Source: Pseudomonadota bacterium (GTDB taxonomy: Bacteria > Pseudomonadota > Gammaproteobacteria > Acidithiobacillales > Acidithiobacillaceae). From it: 17,113 nt of DNA. This document shows positions 1 through 7,038 of this stretch, piece by piece. Location of the stretch: the NCBI GenBank assembly GCA_021827445.1, contig JAKAVW010000029.1, positions 1 through 17,113 of the forward strand, written 5' to 3'. The notes below the pieces were generated by a model, which did not search any database, was not told where the DNA came from, and saw nothing but the letters and a program-made list of their open reading frames with translations. Each line of letters starts with the position of its first letter. Position 1 is the stretch's first letter. The position numbers and the translations under genes are program-made.

Positions 1-170
1 AGGATGGCATGCTGCATATCCAGGCGGGCGGCGGCATTGTCGCCGACTCGGAGCCCGCGGCGGAGTGGGAAGAAACCATGAACAAACGCCGCGCCATGTT
101 CCGCGCCGTAGCACTGGCCGAAAACGGTCTCGACCCCGAAGGGAGGGCAGATCATGCTGCTCATGATTGA
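1..170 (+). CDS. trpE: Anthranilate synthase component I, C-terminal end (partial)
   Basis: Only the last ~55 codons are present; the gene enters from the left edge, with codons in frame from base 3 and a TGA stop at 168-170. The translation carries the typical TrpE tail: HIQAGGGIVADSEP followed by a W-E-E-T-x-N-K-R motif. This is the C-terminal part of the chorismate-binding domain, which turns chorismate and ammonia into anthranilate. The end overlaps trpG by 17 nt, implying translational coupling of the two anthranilate synthase subunits. PabB (p-aminobenzoate synthase) shares this fold, but the trpG-trpD-trpC genes downstream favour TrpE. Any promoter or attenuator of the operon lies outside the window. 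Confidence 0.9.
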   Translation, partial: DGMLHIQAGGGIVADSEPAAEWEETMNKRRAMFRAVALAENGLDPEGRADHAAHD

Positions 171-726
171 TAACTACGACAGCTTCACCTACAACCTGGT
201 ACAGTATTTTGGCGAATTGGGGGCGGAAGTGCGGGTCGAGCGCAATGATGCCATCGACGTGGCGGCCATTGAGAAACTGGCACCCAGCCGCATCTGCATT
301 TCGCCCGGCCCCTGCACGCCCAACGAAGCGGGCATCTCGCTGGACGTCATCCATCATTTCGCGGGGAAAATCCCGCTGCTCGGCGTTTGTCTCGGGCATC
401 AGGCCATCGGCCAAGCCTTCGGCGGCAAAGTCATCCGCGCCGACAAAGTGATGCATGGCAAGACCTCACCAATTTTCCATAACGGCAAAGGAGTCTTCCG
501 CGACTTACCCGACCCCTTTGCCGCCACCCGTTATCACTCCCTGATCGTCGAGCGCGACTCACTGCCGGATGCGTTGGAGGTGACGGCTTGGACCGCAGCA
601 GGAGAAATCATGGGCTTGCGCCACCGTACCCTGGATGTGGAGGGCGTACAGTTTCACCCCGAGTCCATTCTCAGCGAGCACGGCAAGACTTTGCTGCAAC
701 ACTTTCTGCAAGGGGGCGCGCGATGA
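154..726 (+). CDS. trpG: Anthranilate synthase component II, glutamine amidotransferase
   Basis: A class I glutamine amidotransferase of 190 aa, the usual length. It releases ammonia from glutamine for TrpE. The nucleophile is Cys79 in GVCLGHQAIGQAFGG, and the catalytic His168 and Glu170 lie in GVQFHPESIL. The oxyanion region SPGPCTP is at residues 50-56. The N-terminus MLLMIDNYDSFTYNLVQYF is typical of TrpG/PabA. The ATG at 154 is preceded by GGGAGGG (141-147) with a 6-nt spacer; an in-frame ATG at 163 is less well placed. It overlaps trpE by 17 nt and trpD by 4 nt (ATGA). The same subunit may also serve PabB if no separate pabA exists; the window cannot tell. Confidence 0.97.
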   Translation: MLLMIDNYDSFTYNLVQYFGELGAEVRVERNDAIDVAAIEKLAPSRICISPGPCTPNEAGISLDVIHHFAGKIPLLGVCLGHQAIGQAFGGKVIRADKVMHGKTSPIFHNGKGVFRDLPDPFAATRYHSLIVERDSLPDALEVTAWTAAGEIMGLRHRTLDVEGVQFHPESILSEHGKTLLQHFLQGGAR

Positions 727-1739
727 TCGTCCGGGACATACTGGAGCAAATCGTGGCGGGGCAGGACTTGTCGCGCACAGAGGCACAAACGGTCTTCGCC
801 GGCATCATGGCCGGGGACTGGACGCCCGCACAAATCGGCGCCCTGCTCATGGGCCTCCGCATGAAAGGGCAGCGGGTCGAGGAACTGGTCGGCGCCACCC
901 AGGCCTTGCGCGCCTGCATGACGCGGGTAGAGGTCTCCACCGATCACCTGCTGGACACCTGTGGCACTGGCGGCGATGCCCTGAGCACCTTCAACATATC
1001 GACGGTGTCTGCCGTGGTGGCGGCGGCTGGCGGGGCGCGGGTGGCCAAGCACGGCAACCGTTCCATGGTCAGCCGCAGCGGCAGCGCTGACGTGCTGGAA
1101 GCCGCAGGTCTGCGCATGGACATGAGCCCCGCAGAAGTCGCCGACAGTATCGAGCGTATCGGTATCGGTTTTCTATTCGCGCCGGCGCACCACGGCGCCA
1201 TGCGTTACGCCGTTGGTCCGCGCAAGGAGCTCGCCATCCGTTCGCTGTTCAACCTCATGGGGCCACTGAGCAACCCGGCGGGGGCGCCGCATCAGGTGCT
1301 CGGCGTTTATGCCGAGCGCTGGCTGATTCCCATGGCCGAAGCCGCCCGGGAACTGGGATCACGCCATGTGCTGGTGGTACATGGGCACGACGGCCTGGAT
1401 GAGATCAGCCTGTCCGGGCCATCAGACATGGCAGAGTTAAAAGACGGGATGATCAGTCGCAGCCGGATTCAGCCGGAGGACTTCGGGCTGTCATCAGCAC
1501 CGCTGGCGACCCTGCAAATCGACAGCGTGGCGGCGGCCCTGGCGGCGGCGGAAGAGGTGTTGCAGAATCGCCCCGGACCGCGTCGCGACGTGGTTCTGCT
1601 CAATGCCGGGGCCGCCCTCTATGCGGCAGATGTGGTCCCCGATATGGCGGTCGGCGTGGTGGTCGCCCGGGCTGTGCTCAAATCCGGCGCCGCCTGGAAT
1701 AAGTGGCAGGCATTGCTGGGCAGGACTTCACAGGGATAA
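723..1739 (+). CDS. trpD: Anthranilate phosphoribosyltransferase
   Basis: A protein of 338 aa, full length for the family. It joins anthranilate to PRPP, giving phosphoribosyl-anthranilate, the second step of tryptophan synthesis. The PRPP-binding loop GTGGD is at residues 81-85, NIST at 91-94, and KHGNR at 109-113 followed by SGSADVLEA, all hallmark TrpD motifs. The start is the ATG at 723, inside the trpG stop (ATGA overlap). The frame stays open further upstream, but that stretch lies over trpG and has no TrpD-like sequence. trpC follows after 3 nt. The protein is cytoplasmic and homodimeric in the family. Confidence 0.98.
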   Translation: MIVRDILEQIVAGQDLSRTEAQTVFAGIMAGDWTPAQIGALLMGLRMKGQRVEELVGATQALRACMTRVEVSTDHLLDTCGTGGDALSTFNISTVSAVVAAAGGARVAKHGNRSMVSRSGSADVLEAAGLRMDMSPAEVADSIERIGIGFLFAPAHHGAMRYAVGPRKELAIRSLFNLMGPLSNPAGAPHQVLGVYAERWLIPMAEAARELGSRHVLVVHGHDGLDEISLSGPSDMAELKDGMISRSRIQPEDFGLSSAPLATLQIDSVAAALAAAEEVLQNRPGPRRDVVLLNAGAALYAADVVPDMAVGVVVARAVLKSGAAWNKWQALLGRTSQG

Positions 1740-1742
1740 GAC

Positions 1743-2534
1743 ATGACCGACATACTTCAGGAAATCATTGCCCATAAGCGGGAGGAGCTGGTGGAGCGCC
1801 AAACCCGTCTGGGCCTTGCGGAGCTGCAGGCGGCAGTGGCCCTGACGGCACCGCCGCGCAACTTCGTCGGCGCCATTCGGGCCAGAATGGGCCAGGGACA
1901 GGCCGCAGTGATCGCCGAAATCAAAAAGGCATCGCCGTCGGCGGGGGTAATCCGCGAAGACTTCAATCCGGTGACCATTGCCCAGGACTACGCCGCCCAT
2001 GGCGCAGCCTGCCTGTCGGTTCTGACCGATGAACACTATTTTCAGGGCGCCGACCTCTATCTCGCCGCCGCCCGTGAGGCCTGCCCACTGCCCGTGCTGC
2101 GCAAGGATTTCTGTATCGATCCCTATCAGGTCTGGGAGGCACGGGCCATTGGGGCCGACGCCATCCTGCTCATCGTTGCGGCCCTGAGCGATGCCGAGCT
2201 GCGGAGTCTGGAGGCAACGGCGCAGAGCCTGGGTCTGGCGGTGCTGGTGGAGGTGCATGATGCAGCCGAGTTGCAGCGCGCGTTAAAATTGCGTACCCCA
2301 CTGATCGGCATCAATAACCGGGACCTGCGGCGCTTTGTCACCGAGATTGAAACCACGCTGAAACTGCTCCCGGAGATCCCCCGAGAGCGGATCGTCGTTA
2401 CCGAAAGCGGCATCCGTAGCCGGGAGGAGGTGGCCACCCTGCGCGCTGCGGGAGTCGGTGCCTTTCTCGTTGGCGAGGCATTTATGCGCACTGCCCAGCC
2501 GGGAGACGCCCTGCAACGCCTGTTTTTTGACTAA
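1743..2534 (+). CDS. trpC: Indole-3-glycerol-phosphate synthase
   Basis: A (beta/alpha)8-barrel enzyme of 263 aa that closes the indole ring of carboxyphenylamino-deoxyribulose phosphate. Active-site residues are recognisable: Glu59 and Lys61 in AEIKKASPSAG, Lys121 in LRKDF, Glu170 in LVEVHD, Asn191 in GINNRDL, and Ser222 in VTESGI; the phosphate-binding end is FLVGEAF. It is a monofunctional TrpC without a fused TrpF domain. It lies 3 nt after trpD with a weak AGGGAT ribosome site overlapping the trpD end. trpF, trpB and trpA are not in the window, so the pathway is split or continues elsewhere. No clear terminator is seen after the stop. Confidence 0.98.
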   Translation: MTDILQEIIAHKREELVERQTRLGLAELQAAVALTAPPRNFVGAIRARMGQGQAAVIAEIKKASPSAGVIREDFNPVTIAQDYAAHGAACLSVLTDEHYFQGADLYLAAAREACPLPVLRKDFCIDPYQVWEARAIGADAILLIVAALSDAELRSLEATAQSLGLAVLVEVHDAAELQRALKLRTPLIGINNRDLRRFVTEIETTLKLLPEIPRERIVVTESGIRSREEVATLRAAGVGAFLVGEAFMRTAQPGDALQRLFFD

Positions 2535-2592
2535 ACGCAGTTTACACGGCTAGTTGATTGTCATTAAATGGGAATCGGTGGTTTCCGGGAAT

Positions 2593-2598
2593 AGGGAG
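2593..2598 (+). promoter_or_regulatory. Ribosome binding site that sets the OsmC start
   Basis: AGGGAG lies 6 nt before the GTG at 2605. The frame is also open from a TTG at 2554, but that start lacks a ribosome site and would add 17 residues with no counterpart in YhfA-like proteins. Confidence 0.65.
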
Positions 2599-2604
2599 CA
2601 AAGA

Positions 2605-3030
2605 GTGGAAGCACGCGTACAATGGATGGGTCCTGGGCAGATGAGCTTCGTCGCCGACGCCGACAGCGGTCACGCCCTGGTCATGGATGGCGCCGCCGAG
2701 ATCGGCGGACGTAATCTCGGCCCGCGCCCCATGGAACTCTTGCTGATGGGTCTGGGCGGGTGCTCCAGTATCGATGTGGTGATGATTCTTCAGAAGTCCC
2801 GGCAGGATATCCGTGGCTGTGTGGTGGAGCTGACTGCCCAGCGGGCGGAGCAGGACCCGAAGGTGTTCACCGGGATTCATCTGCATTTTGTGGTATCCGG
2901 CAAGGCGCTTGATCCCAAGCGGGTAAGCCACGCCATCGGCCTGTCCGCAGAAAAATATTGCTCGGCCAGCGTTATGCTGGGCAAAACTGCGGTGATCACC
3001 CATGACTATGAGATTCGAGAAGAATGCTGA
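2605..3030 (+). CDS. OsmC family protein, YhfA-like
   Basis: A protein of 141 aa starting at GTG. The whole sequence resembles the E. coli YhfA branch of the OsmC/Ohr family: VEARVQWMGPG at the start, PRPMELLLMGLGGCSSIDVV in the middle, then SAEKYCSASVML and a THDYEI tail. The two family cysteines are present, in GGCSS and KYCSAS; in OsmC/Ohr enzymes this pair reduces organic hydroperoxides with thiols. The exact substrate of the YhfA branch is not established. The gene stands 70 nt after trpC and 10 nt before an Rrf2 regulator, so it is probably co-transcribed with the regulator. A role in handling peroxides or reactive sulfur is inference. Confidence 0.9.
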   Translation: MEARVQWMGPGQMSFVADADSGHALVMDGAAEIGGRNLGPRPMELLLMGLGGCSSIDVVMILQKSRQDIRGCVVELTAQRAEQDPKVFTGIHLHFVVSGKALDPKRVSHAIGLSAEKYCSASVMLGKTAVITHDYEIREEC

Positions 3031-3040
3031 GGATGCCTCC

Positions 3041-3529
3041 ATGCTACTGAGTAAAACCAGCGAATACGCCTTACAGGCCCTGATCTACCTCGCGGCACAG
3101 CCAGCCGGGGAGCCGGTGCTGAGTCGGGACATATCCGATTATCTACACGTCCCGGCCCAGTATCTGGCGAAGATCCTGCAGGATTTGGCCAAGCGCGGGG
3201 TGCTCGATTCCTTCAAGGGCCGTGGCGGCGGCTTTGTCCTGCGCCCCGGAGCAGGACAGATGAACATCCTCGACATCATCGAGATCGTAGAAGGGCAGCC
3301 GTTTGGTCAGGGCTGCGTACTCGGCCTCAAGGTATGCGCCGATGAAACCGCCTGCCCCGTGCATACCCAGTGGAAGCCGCTCAAGGCCGAGGTAATCGAC
3401 CTGCTCGGCAGGCAGACCATCGCCAGCATGGCGGAGGCCGTAATGGCCGGTCGCTATCGCATCCACTTGGCGGGTGGGGCCCAATTGCATATCCGCCCGG
3501 CGCCGACATCCGGCAATGGTTTTTCCTGA
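3041..3529 (+). CDS. Rrf2 family transcriptional regulator with three-cysteine cluster motif
   Basis: A protein of 162 aa. The N-terminal winged helix-turn-helix (residues 1-70) has the family signature LSKTSEYALQALIYLA, the helix pair around SRDISDYLHVPAQYLAKIL, and the wing GRGGGFVL. Three cysteines, Cys92, Cys99 and Cys105 (C-x6-C-x5-C), match the ligand positions of IscR and NsrR, so it probably binds an Fe-S cluster and senses redox state, nitric oxide or cluster supply. The ATG at 3041 has GAGGA 7 nt upstream; the open frame further upstream overlaps OsmC and lacks family similarity. Genes for iscS or other known targets are absent, so the exact subfamily is open. Rrf2 proteins often regulate their neighbours, here OsmC. 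Confidence 0.92.
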   Translation: MLLSKTSEYALQALIYLAAQPAGEPVLSRDISDYLHVPAQYLAKILQDLAKRGVLDSFKGRGGGFVLRPGAGQMNILDIIEIVEGQPFGQGCVLGLKVCADETACPVHTQWKPLKAEVIDLLGRQTIASMAEAVMAGRYRIHLAGGAQLHIRPAPTSGNGFS

Positions 3530-3533
3530 GCCG

Positions 3534-4160
3534 TCAGATCCACAGCGCCCCCCGCGTCAGGACCTTGGAAAAAACCCCCATCGCCAGGCGGATGGGCATG
3601 GGGAGTTTTTCCGCGCCCAGTTCTTCCGCTTTTGCGGCATGCCCGACTTCGTCATCGCGCATCTGCGCCACGATGGCGCGACTGCGGTCATCGTCGGCAG
3701 GGAGTTCATCCAGGTGGCTGTTGAGATGCTCTTCCACCTGGTTTTCTACCGCGACGACCAGGCCAAGATTGCTGGCGCGGCCACGCCGGGCGGCGAGAAA
3801 GCCCATGCTCCAGCCCGCGCCGTACCAGAGCGGAGCGAGCAGACTCGGGCGGCTGTCCAGCTCCCGCAGGCGGGCTTCACACCAGCGCAGATGGTCTTCT
3901 TCCTCGGTTCGCGCCCGCTGCAGTTGCTCCCGTAATTCAGGGTCATCGGTGCCGGTTGCCTGGCCGGTATAGAGTGCCTGCGCCATGATCTCACCCGCAT
4001 GGTTGACCCGCATCATGCGTCCGGCCCGCTGTCGCTCCCAGGGGCGCAGGAGGGTATCGGGAATATCCCTGGCCGGATAGGGTCGATCACTGCCCACCTG
4101 CTGTCCGGTCAGGGTACGCAAGGCGTTATCGATATTGGCAATGACTTGATCGCTGAACAT
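3534..4160 (-). CDS. coq7: 3-demethoxyubiquinol 3-hydroxylase, di-iron type
   Basis: A protein of 208 aa, the normal length of bacterial Coq7. It is a membrane-associated di-iron monooxygenase that performs the last ring hydroxylation of ubiquinone synthesis. Its ligand set is complete: Glu57 in NHAGE, Glu87 and His90 in EEEDH, Glu139 in AVENQVEEH, Glu171 and His174 in DDEVGH. The ATG at 4160 is chosen because GGAGG (4165-4169 on this strand) lies 4 nt upstream; a GTG at 4175 in frame would place that site inside the gene. It is convergent with the Rrf2 gene (4 nt between stops) and divergent from the ferredoxin gene. It replaces the flavin-dependent UbiF of E. coli and implies aerobic ubiquinone synthesis. 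Confidence 0.94.
   Translation of the reverse strand: MFSDQVIANIDNALRTLTGQQVGSDRPYPARDIPDTLLRPWERQRAGRMMRVNHAGEIMAQALYTGQATGTDDPELREQLQRARTEEEDHLRWCEARLRELDSRPSLLAPLWYGAGWSMGFLAARRGRASNLGLVVAVENQVEEHLNSHLDELPADDDRSRAIVAQMRDDEVGHAAKAEELGAEKLPMPIRLAMGVFSKVLTRGALWI
3575..3610 (+). terminator. Possible terminator of the OsmC-Rrf2 transcript, inside convergent coq7
   Basis: CCCATC (3577-3582) pairs with GATGGG (3591-3596) around an 8-nt loop, with further C-run/G-run pairing outside, and five T residues (3606-3610) follow on the plus strand. It lies 45 to 80 nt past the Rrf2 stop, in the antisense of the coq7 3' end. Only 4 nt separate the two convergent genes, so a terminator here must sit inside coding sequence. 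The gap between stem and T-run makes it imperfect. Confidence 0.3.
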
Positions 4161-4232
4161 GACACCTCCGCACACTGTCAGTAAGGGCTAATTAGGGTAT
4201 GATGTCCTTCTATGGATAGAGGGTCAACGCTT
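4161..4232. promoter_or_regulatory. Divergent control region between coq7 and the ferredoxin operon
   Basis: A 72-bp gap between two divergent starts. On the plus strand CTGTCA (4175-4180, 4 of 6 matches to -35) and TATGAT (4198-4203, 5 of 6 to -10) are spaced by exactly 17 nt. An 8-bp perfect palindrome, CTAATTAG (4188-4195), flanked by GGG on both sides, sits in the spacer and could be an operator. No equally good promoter is seen for coq7 on the minus strand. Confidence 0.5.
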
Positions 4233-4550
4233 ATGGATGGTGCTTTTTATCAACGGCATCTGTTCGTTTGCCTGAATCAGCGCGAGAATGGCGAGCCCGC
4301 CTGCAATAATAGCGGAATCGCCGAAGAGGTGTTTCATGCGGCTAAGCAGCACGCCAAAGCGCTCGGCATTCACGGCGAAAAACAGGTGCGGGTCAACCGC
4401 TGCGGCTGTCTGGGGCGCTGTGATGAGGGTCCGGTTGCCGTAGTCTACCCAGATGCCGTCTGGTACACCTACGTGGATGCCGACGATATTCGCGAGATCG
4501 TCGAGTCTCACCTGCGCGACGGCATACCCGTCGAACGGTTGCGGATCTGA
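4233..4550 (+). CDS. Thioredoxin-like [2Fe-2S] ferredoxin (Shethna type)
   Basis: A protein of 105 aa. The pattern Cys13-x10-Cys24 and Cys59-x3-Cys63 within RCGCLGRCDEGPVAVVYPD, followed by WYTYVD, is that of the thioredoxin-like [2Fe-2S] ferredoxin family (Azotobacter FeFd1, Aquifex Fd1). It is a soluble electron carrier; its partner is unknown. Cys57, two residues before a ligand cysteine, is an additional cysteine. The ATG at 4233 has GAGGG (4218-4222) at a 10-nt spacing; the ATG at 4212 would lie within about 10 nt of the predicted -10 box and have no ribosome site, so it is less likely. The stop overlaps the next start by one base (TGATG), tying it to the hydrolase gene. Confidence 0.9.
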   Translation: MDGAFYQRHLFVCLNQRENGEPACNNSGIAEEVFHAAKQHAKALGIHGEKQVRVNRCGCLGRCDEGPVAVVYPDAVWYTYVDADDIREIVESHLRDGIPVERLRI

Positions 4551-5278
4551 TGCTGCCCATCGACCGAAGTCATCTCTATGATGGTGGTGAACTCGCCAGC
4601 CCGGAATGCGTGGGCGAGCGGGTCATCATTCCGGGTCCGGCGGGTGTGCTGGAGGGTGTCACGGCCTGCCCCGACAAAGAGACACGCGGTGCGGTGGCGG
4701 TCATTCTCCATCCGCACCCCCTTTACGGCGGTACCTTGAACAACAAGGTCGTGTATTATCTCAGCAAGACCTGCAACCAGTTGGGCGTCCCGTCGCTGCG
4801 CTTCAATTTTCGCGGGGTGGGGGGGAGTACGGGCGTCTATGATGACGGCCGTGGTGAAACCGAGGATTGCCTGGCGGTGCTCGACTGGGTACAGGAGCGC
4901 CGCCCCGGCTTCGATATCTGGCTCGCCGGATTTTCCTTCGGAGCCTATGTGGCCTACCGCAGCGTGCACCGCCATCCACGCATCAGCCGTCTTCTGACCG
5001 TCGCCCCGCCCGTCAATCTCTTTGATTTCAATGTGCTGCCAGCACCTTCCTGCCCGTGGACCCTGATTCAGGGCGAACTGGACGAACTGGTACCCGCCAC
5101 GAGCGTAGAAAACTGGGTTGATACACTGCCCGTCCAGCCCAGGCAAATTTTGCTTCCCGCAGACCACTTCTTTCATGGTCAGCTCAATGCGCTGCAAGGG
5201 GCACTGTTGGAGTCCCTCAGTGAAGAAGTAAGCAAGATGGGAGTCAGCAGCCCCTGTCGTGAATCCAGCCTTTCTTGA
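4550..5278 (+). CDS. Alpha/beta hydrolase of the COG2945 type
   Basis: A cytoplasmic protein of 242 aa; no signal peptide is visible. Motifs in order: HPHPLYGGTLNNKVV (from residue 54), which shapes the oxyanion side; FNFRGVGGSTG (85-95); the nucleophile elbow GFSFG with Ser129; Asp178 in GELDELVP; and His206 in ADHFFHG. The catalytic triad Ser-Asp-His is therefore complete. Relatives are annotated as alpha/beta hydrolases or esterases with no defined substrate. It is coupled by TGATG to the ferredoxin upstream, and its last 20 nt overlap the ABC ATPase gene, so it belongs to the same transcript. The final ~15 residues, rich in Ser, are probably a non-conserved tail created by that overlap. 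Confidence 0.87.
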   Translation: MLPIDRSHLYDGGELASPECVGERVIIPGPAGVLEGVTACPDKETRGAVAVILHPHPLYGGTLNNKVVYYLSKTCNQLGVPSLRFNFRGVGGSTGVYDDGRGETEDCLAVLDWVQERRPGFDIWLAGFSFGAYVAYRSVHRHPRISRLLTVAPPVNLFDFNVLPAPSCPWTLIQGELDELVPATSVENWVDTLPVQPRQILLPADHFFHGQLNALQGALLESLSEEVSKMGVSSPCRESSLS

Positions 5279-6188
5279 ACTACGGGCGCTGCATAAGCGT
5301 TATGGCGGGCGCGAGGTGCTGCGCGGGGTAGACCTCGCCGTCGCCGCCGGGGAATGCTTCGCCCTGGTCGGCCCCAACGGGGCGGGTAAAAGCACTACGG
5401 TACGGGCGATCCAGGGGCTGACGCCAACCGATGCCGGAGAGGTTCGTATCGATGGCCGGACACTCGCAGAAATGGGGCGTACGGCGCGGGCAGGCATGGG
5501 GGTGGTGCCCCAGACGGATAACCTGGATCCCGATTTTACCGTACAGGAAAACCTCTGGACCTACGGCCGCTACTTCGGCCTGCCGAAAACGCTGATCCGC
5601 CAGCGCAGCGCCGATTTACTGGAGTTCATGGCCCTCAGCGGCTACGCCACTCAACCGATCCATGCCCTGTCCGGCGGTATGCAGCGCCGCCTGACCATCG
5701 CCCGCGCCCTGATCAACACCCCCAAGTTGTTGCTTCTGGACGAGCCCACCACCGGACTCGACCCCCAGGCCCGTCATCTCATCTGGCAGCGTCTGCGCGA
5801 ATTACGGCGACAGGGCACCACCCTGTTGCTGACCACGCATTATATGGACGAAGCGGAACGTTTGGCGGACCGGGTCGGGATCATCGACCATGGCCGAATT
5901 CTGGCGGAAGATAGTCCGCGCGGCCTGATCGCCACCCATATCCCCGGGGGCGTCGTCGAGTTGCGCCGGGTGGACGGTGATCTGCCGGACCCGCAGGATC
6001 TGCATCGCCAGTGGGTGAGCCTCAGTGAGCGCGTGGGCGACACCCTGATCTGCTACGGGACGGATCTGACCCCACTGCTGGCGCACTTTGGCGATGATCC
6101 GGCCTATCGCTGGATACAGCGTCCCGCCAGCCTGGAGGATGTGTTCCTGCGCCTGACGGGACGCGATCTGCGGGAGGAAACCGAATAA
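5259..6188 (+). CDS. ABC exporter ATP-binding protein (NodI/DrrA-like)
   Basis: A nucleotide-binding subunit of 309 aa. Walker A GPNGAGKST is at 38-46, the Q-loop at Gln85 in VVPQTDNLDPDFTV, signature LSGGMQRRLTIARA from 137, Walker B LLLLDEPTTGLDP with Asp161/Glu162, and the switch His194 in LLTTHYMDEAE. The C-terminal ~90 residues after the ATPase core are the extension seen in drug and polysaccharide exporters of the DrrA/NodI group. It starts at GTG 5259 inside the hydrolase gene; no ATG or strong ribosome site fits better, so coupling to the upstream gene is likely. It pairs with the permease directly downstream (TAATG overlap). The cargo cannot be read from sequence: drug, lipid or glycolipid are all possible. 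Confidence 0.93.
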   Translation: MNPAFLELRALHKRYGGREVLRGVDLAVAAGECFALVGPNGAGKSTTVRAIQGLTPTDAGEVRIDGRTLAEMGRTARAGMGVVPQTDNLDPDFTVQENLWTYGRYFGLPKTLIRQRSADLLEFMALSGYATQPIHALSGGMQRRLTIARALINTPKLLLLDEPTTGLDPQARHLIWQRLRELRRQGTTLLLTTHYMDEAERLADRVGIIDHGRILAEDSPRGLIATHIPGGVVELRRVDGDLPDPQDLHRQWVSLSERVGDTLICYGTDLTPLLAHFGDDPAYRWIQRPASLEDVFLRLTGRDLREETE

Positions 6189-6964
6189 TGCCGATACGCG
6201 ACGCCTTGCCAGGAGCTGGGGCGCTGGCCGTCCTGCAGCGCAACTTCGGCGTCTGGCGCAAGTTGCTGGTGCCGAGCCTGCTCGGCAACTTCGGCGACCC
6301 GCTTCTTTACCTGCTGGCGCTGGGTTACGGCCTGGGGCACTTCGTCGGGCAGATGGACGGAATGCCCTATATCACCTTCATCGCCTCCGGCATCGTCGCC
6401 AGCAGCGTGATGAATACCGCCAGCTTCGAGGGCCTGTACTCGGCCTTTACCCGGATGAGCGCCCAGCACACCTACGCAGCGATGCTGGCCACCCCTTTGC
6501 GGGTCAGCGACATCCTCGCCGGCGAGGTGGCCTGGTGCGCCGTCAAAGGCCTGATCAGTGCCGTGGCCATCATCATCGTCGCCATTTTTTTTGGCGCCAT
6601 ACAGGGCCCCTGGGTGATCCTGGCGCTGCCGGTCATTCTGCTCGCGGGGCTGAGCTTCGGCGGGTTGGCGCTGGTCATCACGGCGCTGGCAAGGAGCTAT
6701 GATTTCTTCATGTATTATTTCACCCTGGCGGTGACGCCGATGTTTCTCTTTTGCGGCGTTTTCTACCCCCTCCAATCGTTGCCGCCCTTCGCTCAGGACA
6801 TTGCAGAGGTGCTGCCGCTGACCCATGCGGTGGCGCTGCTGCGGCCGCTGCTGACCGGGCATCTGCCCCATGAGGTGCTGTGTCACACGGGCGTGCTGCT
6901 GCTGTACACCCTGGTGGCCTATGTGCTTGGGTGGCGTCTGCTCAGTCGCCGGTTGCTGCGCTGA
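6188..6964 (+). CDS. ABC-2 type permease (NodJ-like)
   Basis: An inner-membrane protein of 258 aa with about six hydrophobic segments, including GLISAVAIIIVAIFFGA, VILLAGLSFGGLALVITALA and GVLLLYTLVAYVLGW. The stretch around DFFMYYFTLAVTPMFLFCGV, followed by FYPLQSLP, matches the ABC-2 signature region of NodJ-type exporters. It forms the transmembrane half of the exporter with the ATPase encoded just upstream, the stop and start sharing one base. It is the last gene of the ferredoxin-hydrolase-exporter set; no hairpin terminator is evident between its stop and the tRNA promoter 35 nt away, so some read-through into the tRNA is possible. The substrate is unknown. Confidence 0.92.
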   Translation: MPIRDALPGAGALAVLQRNFGVWRKLLVPSLLGNFGDPLLYLLALGYGLGHFVGQMDGMPYITFIASGIVASSVMNTASFEGLYSAFTRMSAQHTYAAMLATPLRVSDILAGEVAWCAVKGLISAVAIIIVAIFFGAIQGPWVILALPVILLAGLSFGGLALVITALARSYDFFMYYFTLAVTPMFLFCGVFYPLQSLPPFAQDIAEVLPLTHAVALLRPLLTGHLPHEVLCHTGVLLLYTLVAYVLGWRLLSRRLLR

Positions 6965-6998
6965 CGAGGAGTGGGCACGGATTGCCGCGCCGCCGCCC

Positions 6999-7027
6999 TT
7001 GACAGACACACAGGTTAGAGCTTTAAT
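6999..7027 (+). promoter_or_regulatory. Sigma-70 promoter of tRNA-Met
   Basis: A perfect -35 box TTGACA (6999-7004), a 17-nt spacer and TTTAAT (7022-7027, 5 of 6 matches to TATAAT). The expected start of transcription falls about 5 nt before the mature tRNA, leaving a very short 5' leader for RNase P. Confidence 0.8.
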
Positions 7028-7038
7028 TTGCGCCTCAC

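Noticed and set aside
3370..3972. A 200-codon plus-strand frame across the rrf2-coq7 junction
   Set aside because: The translation is Ser/Arg-rich and runs against coq7, which has a complete di-iron ligand set.
4508..5197. A 229-codon open frame on the minus strand
   Set aside because: It is antisense to the alpha/beta hydrolase, whose catalytic triad and coupling to its neighbours are clear.
6104..7009. A 301-codon open frame on the minus strand
   Set aside because: It lies opposite the permease and the end of the ATPase gene, its translation is Gln/His/Arg-rich low-complexity sequence, and the plus-strand genes have clear family motifs.
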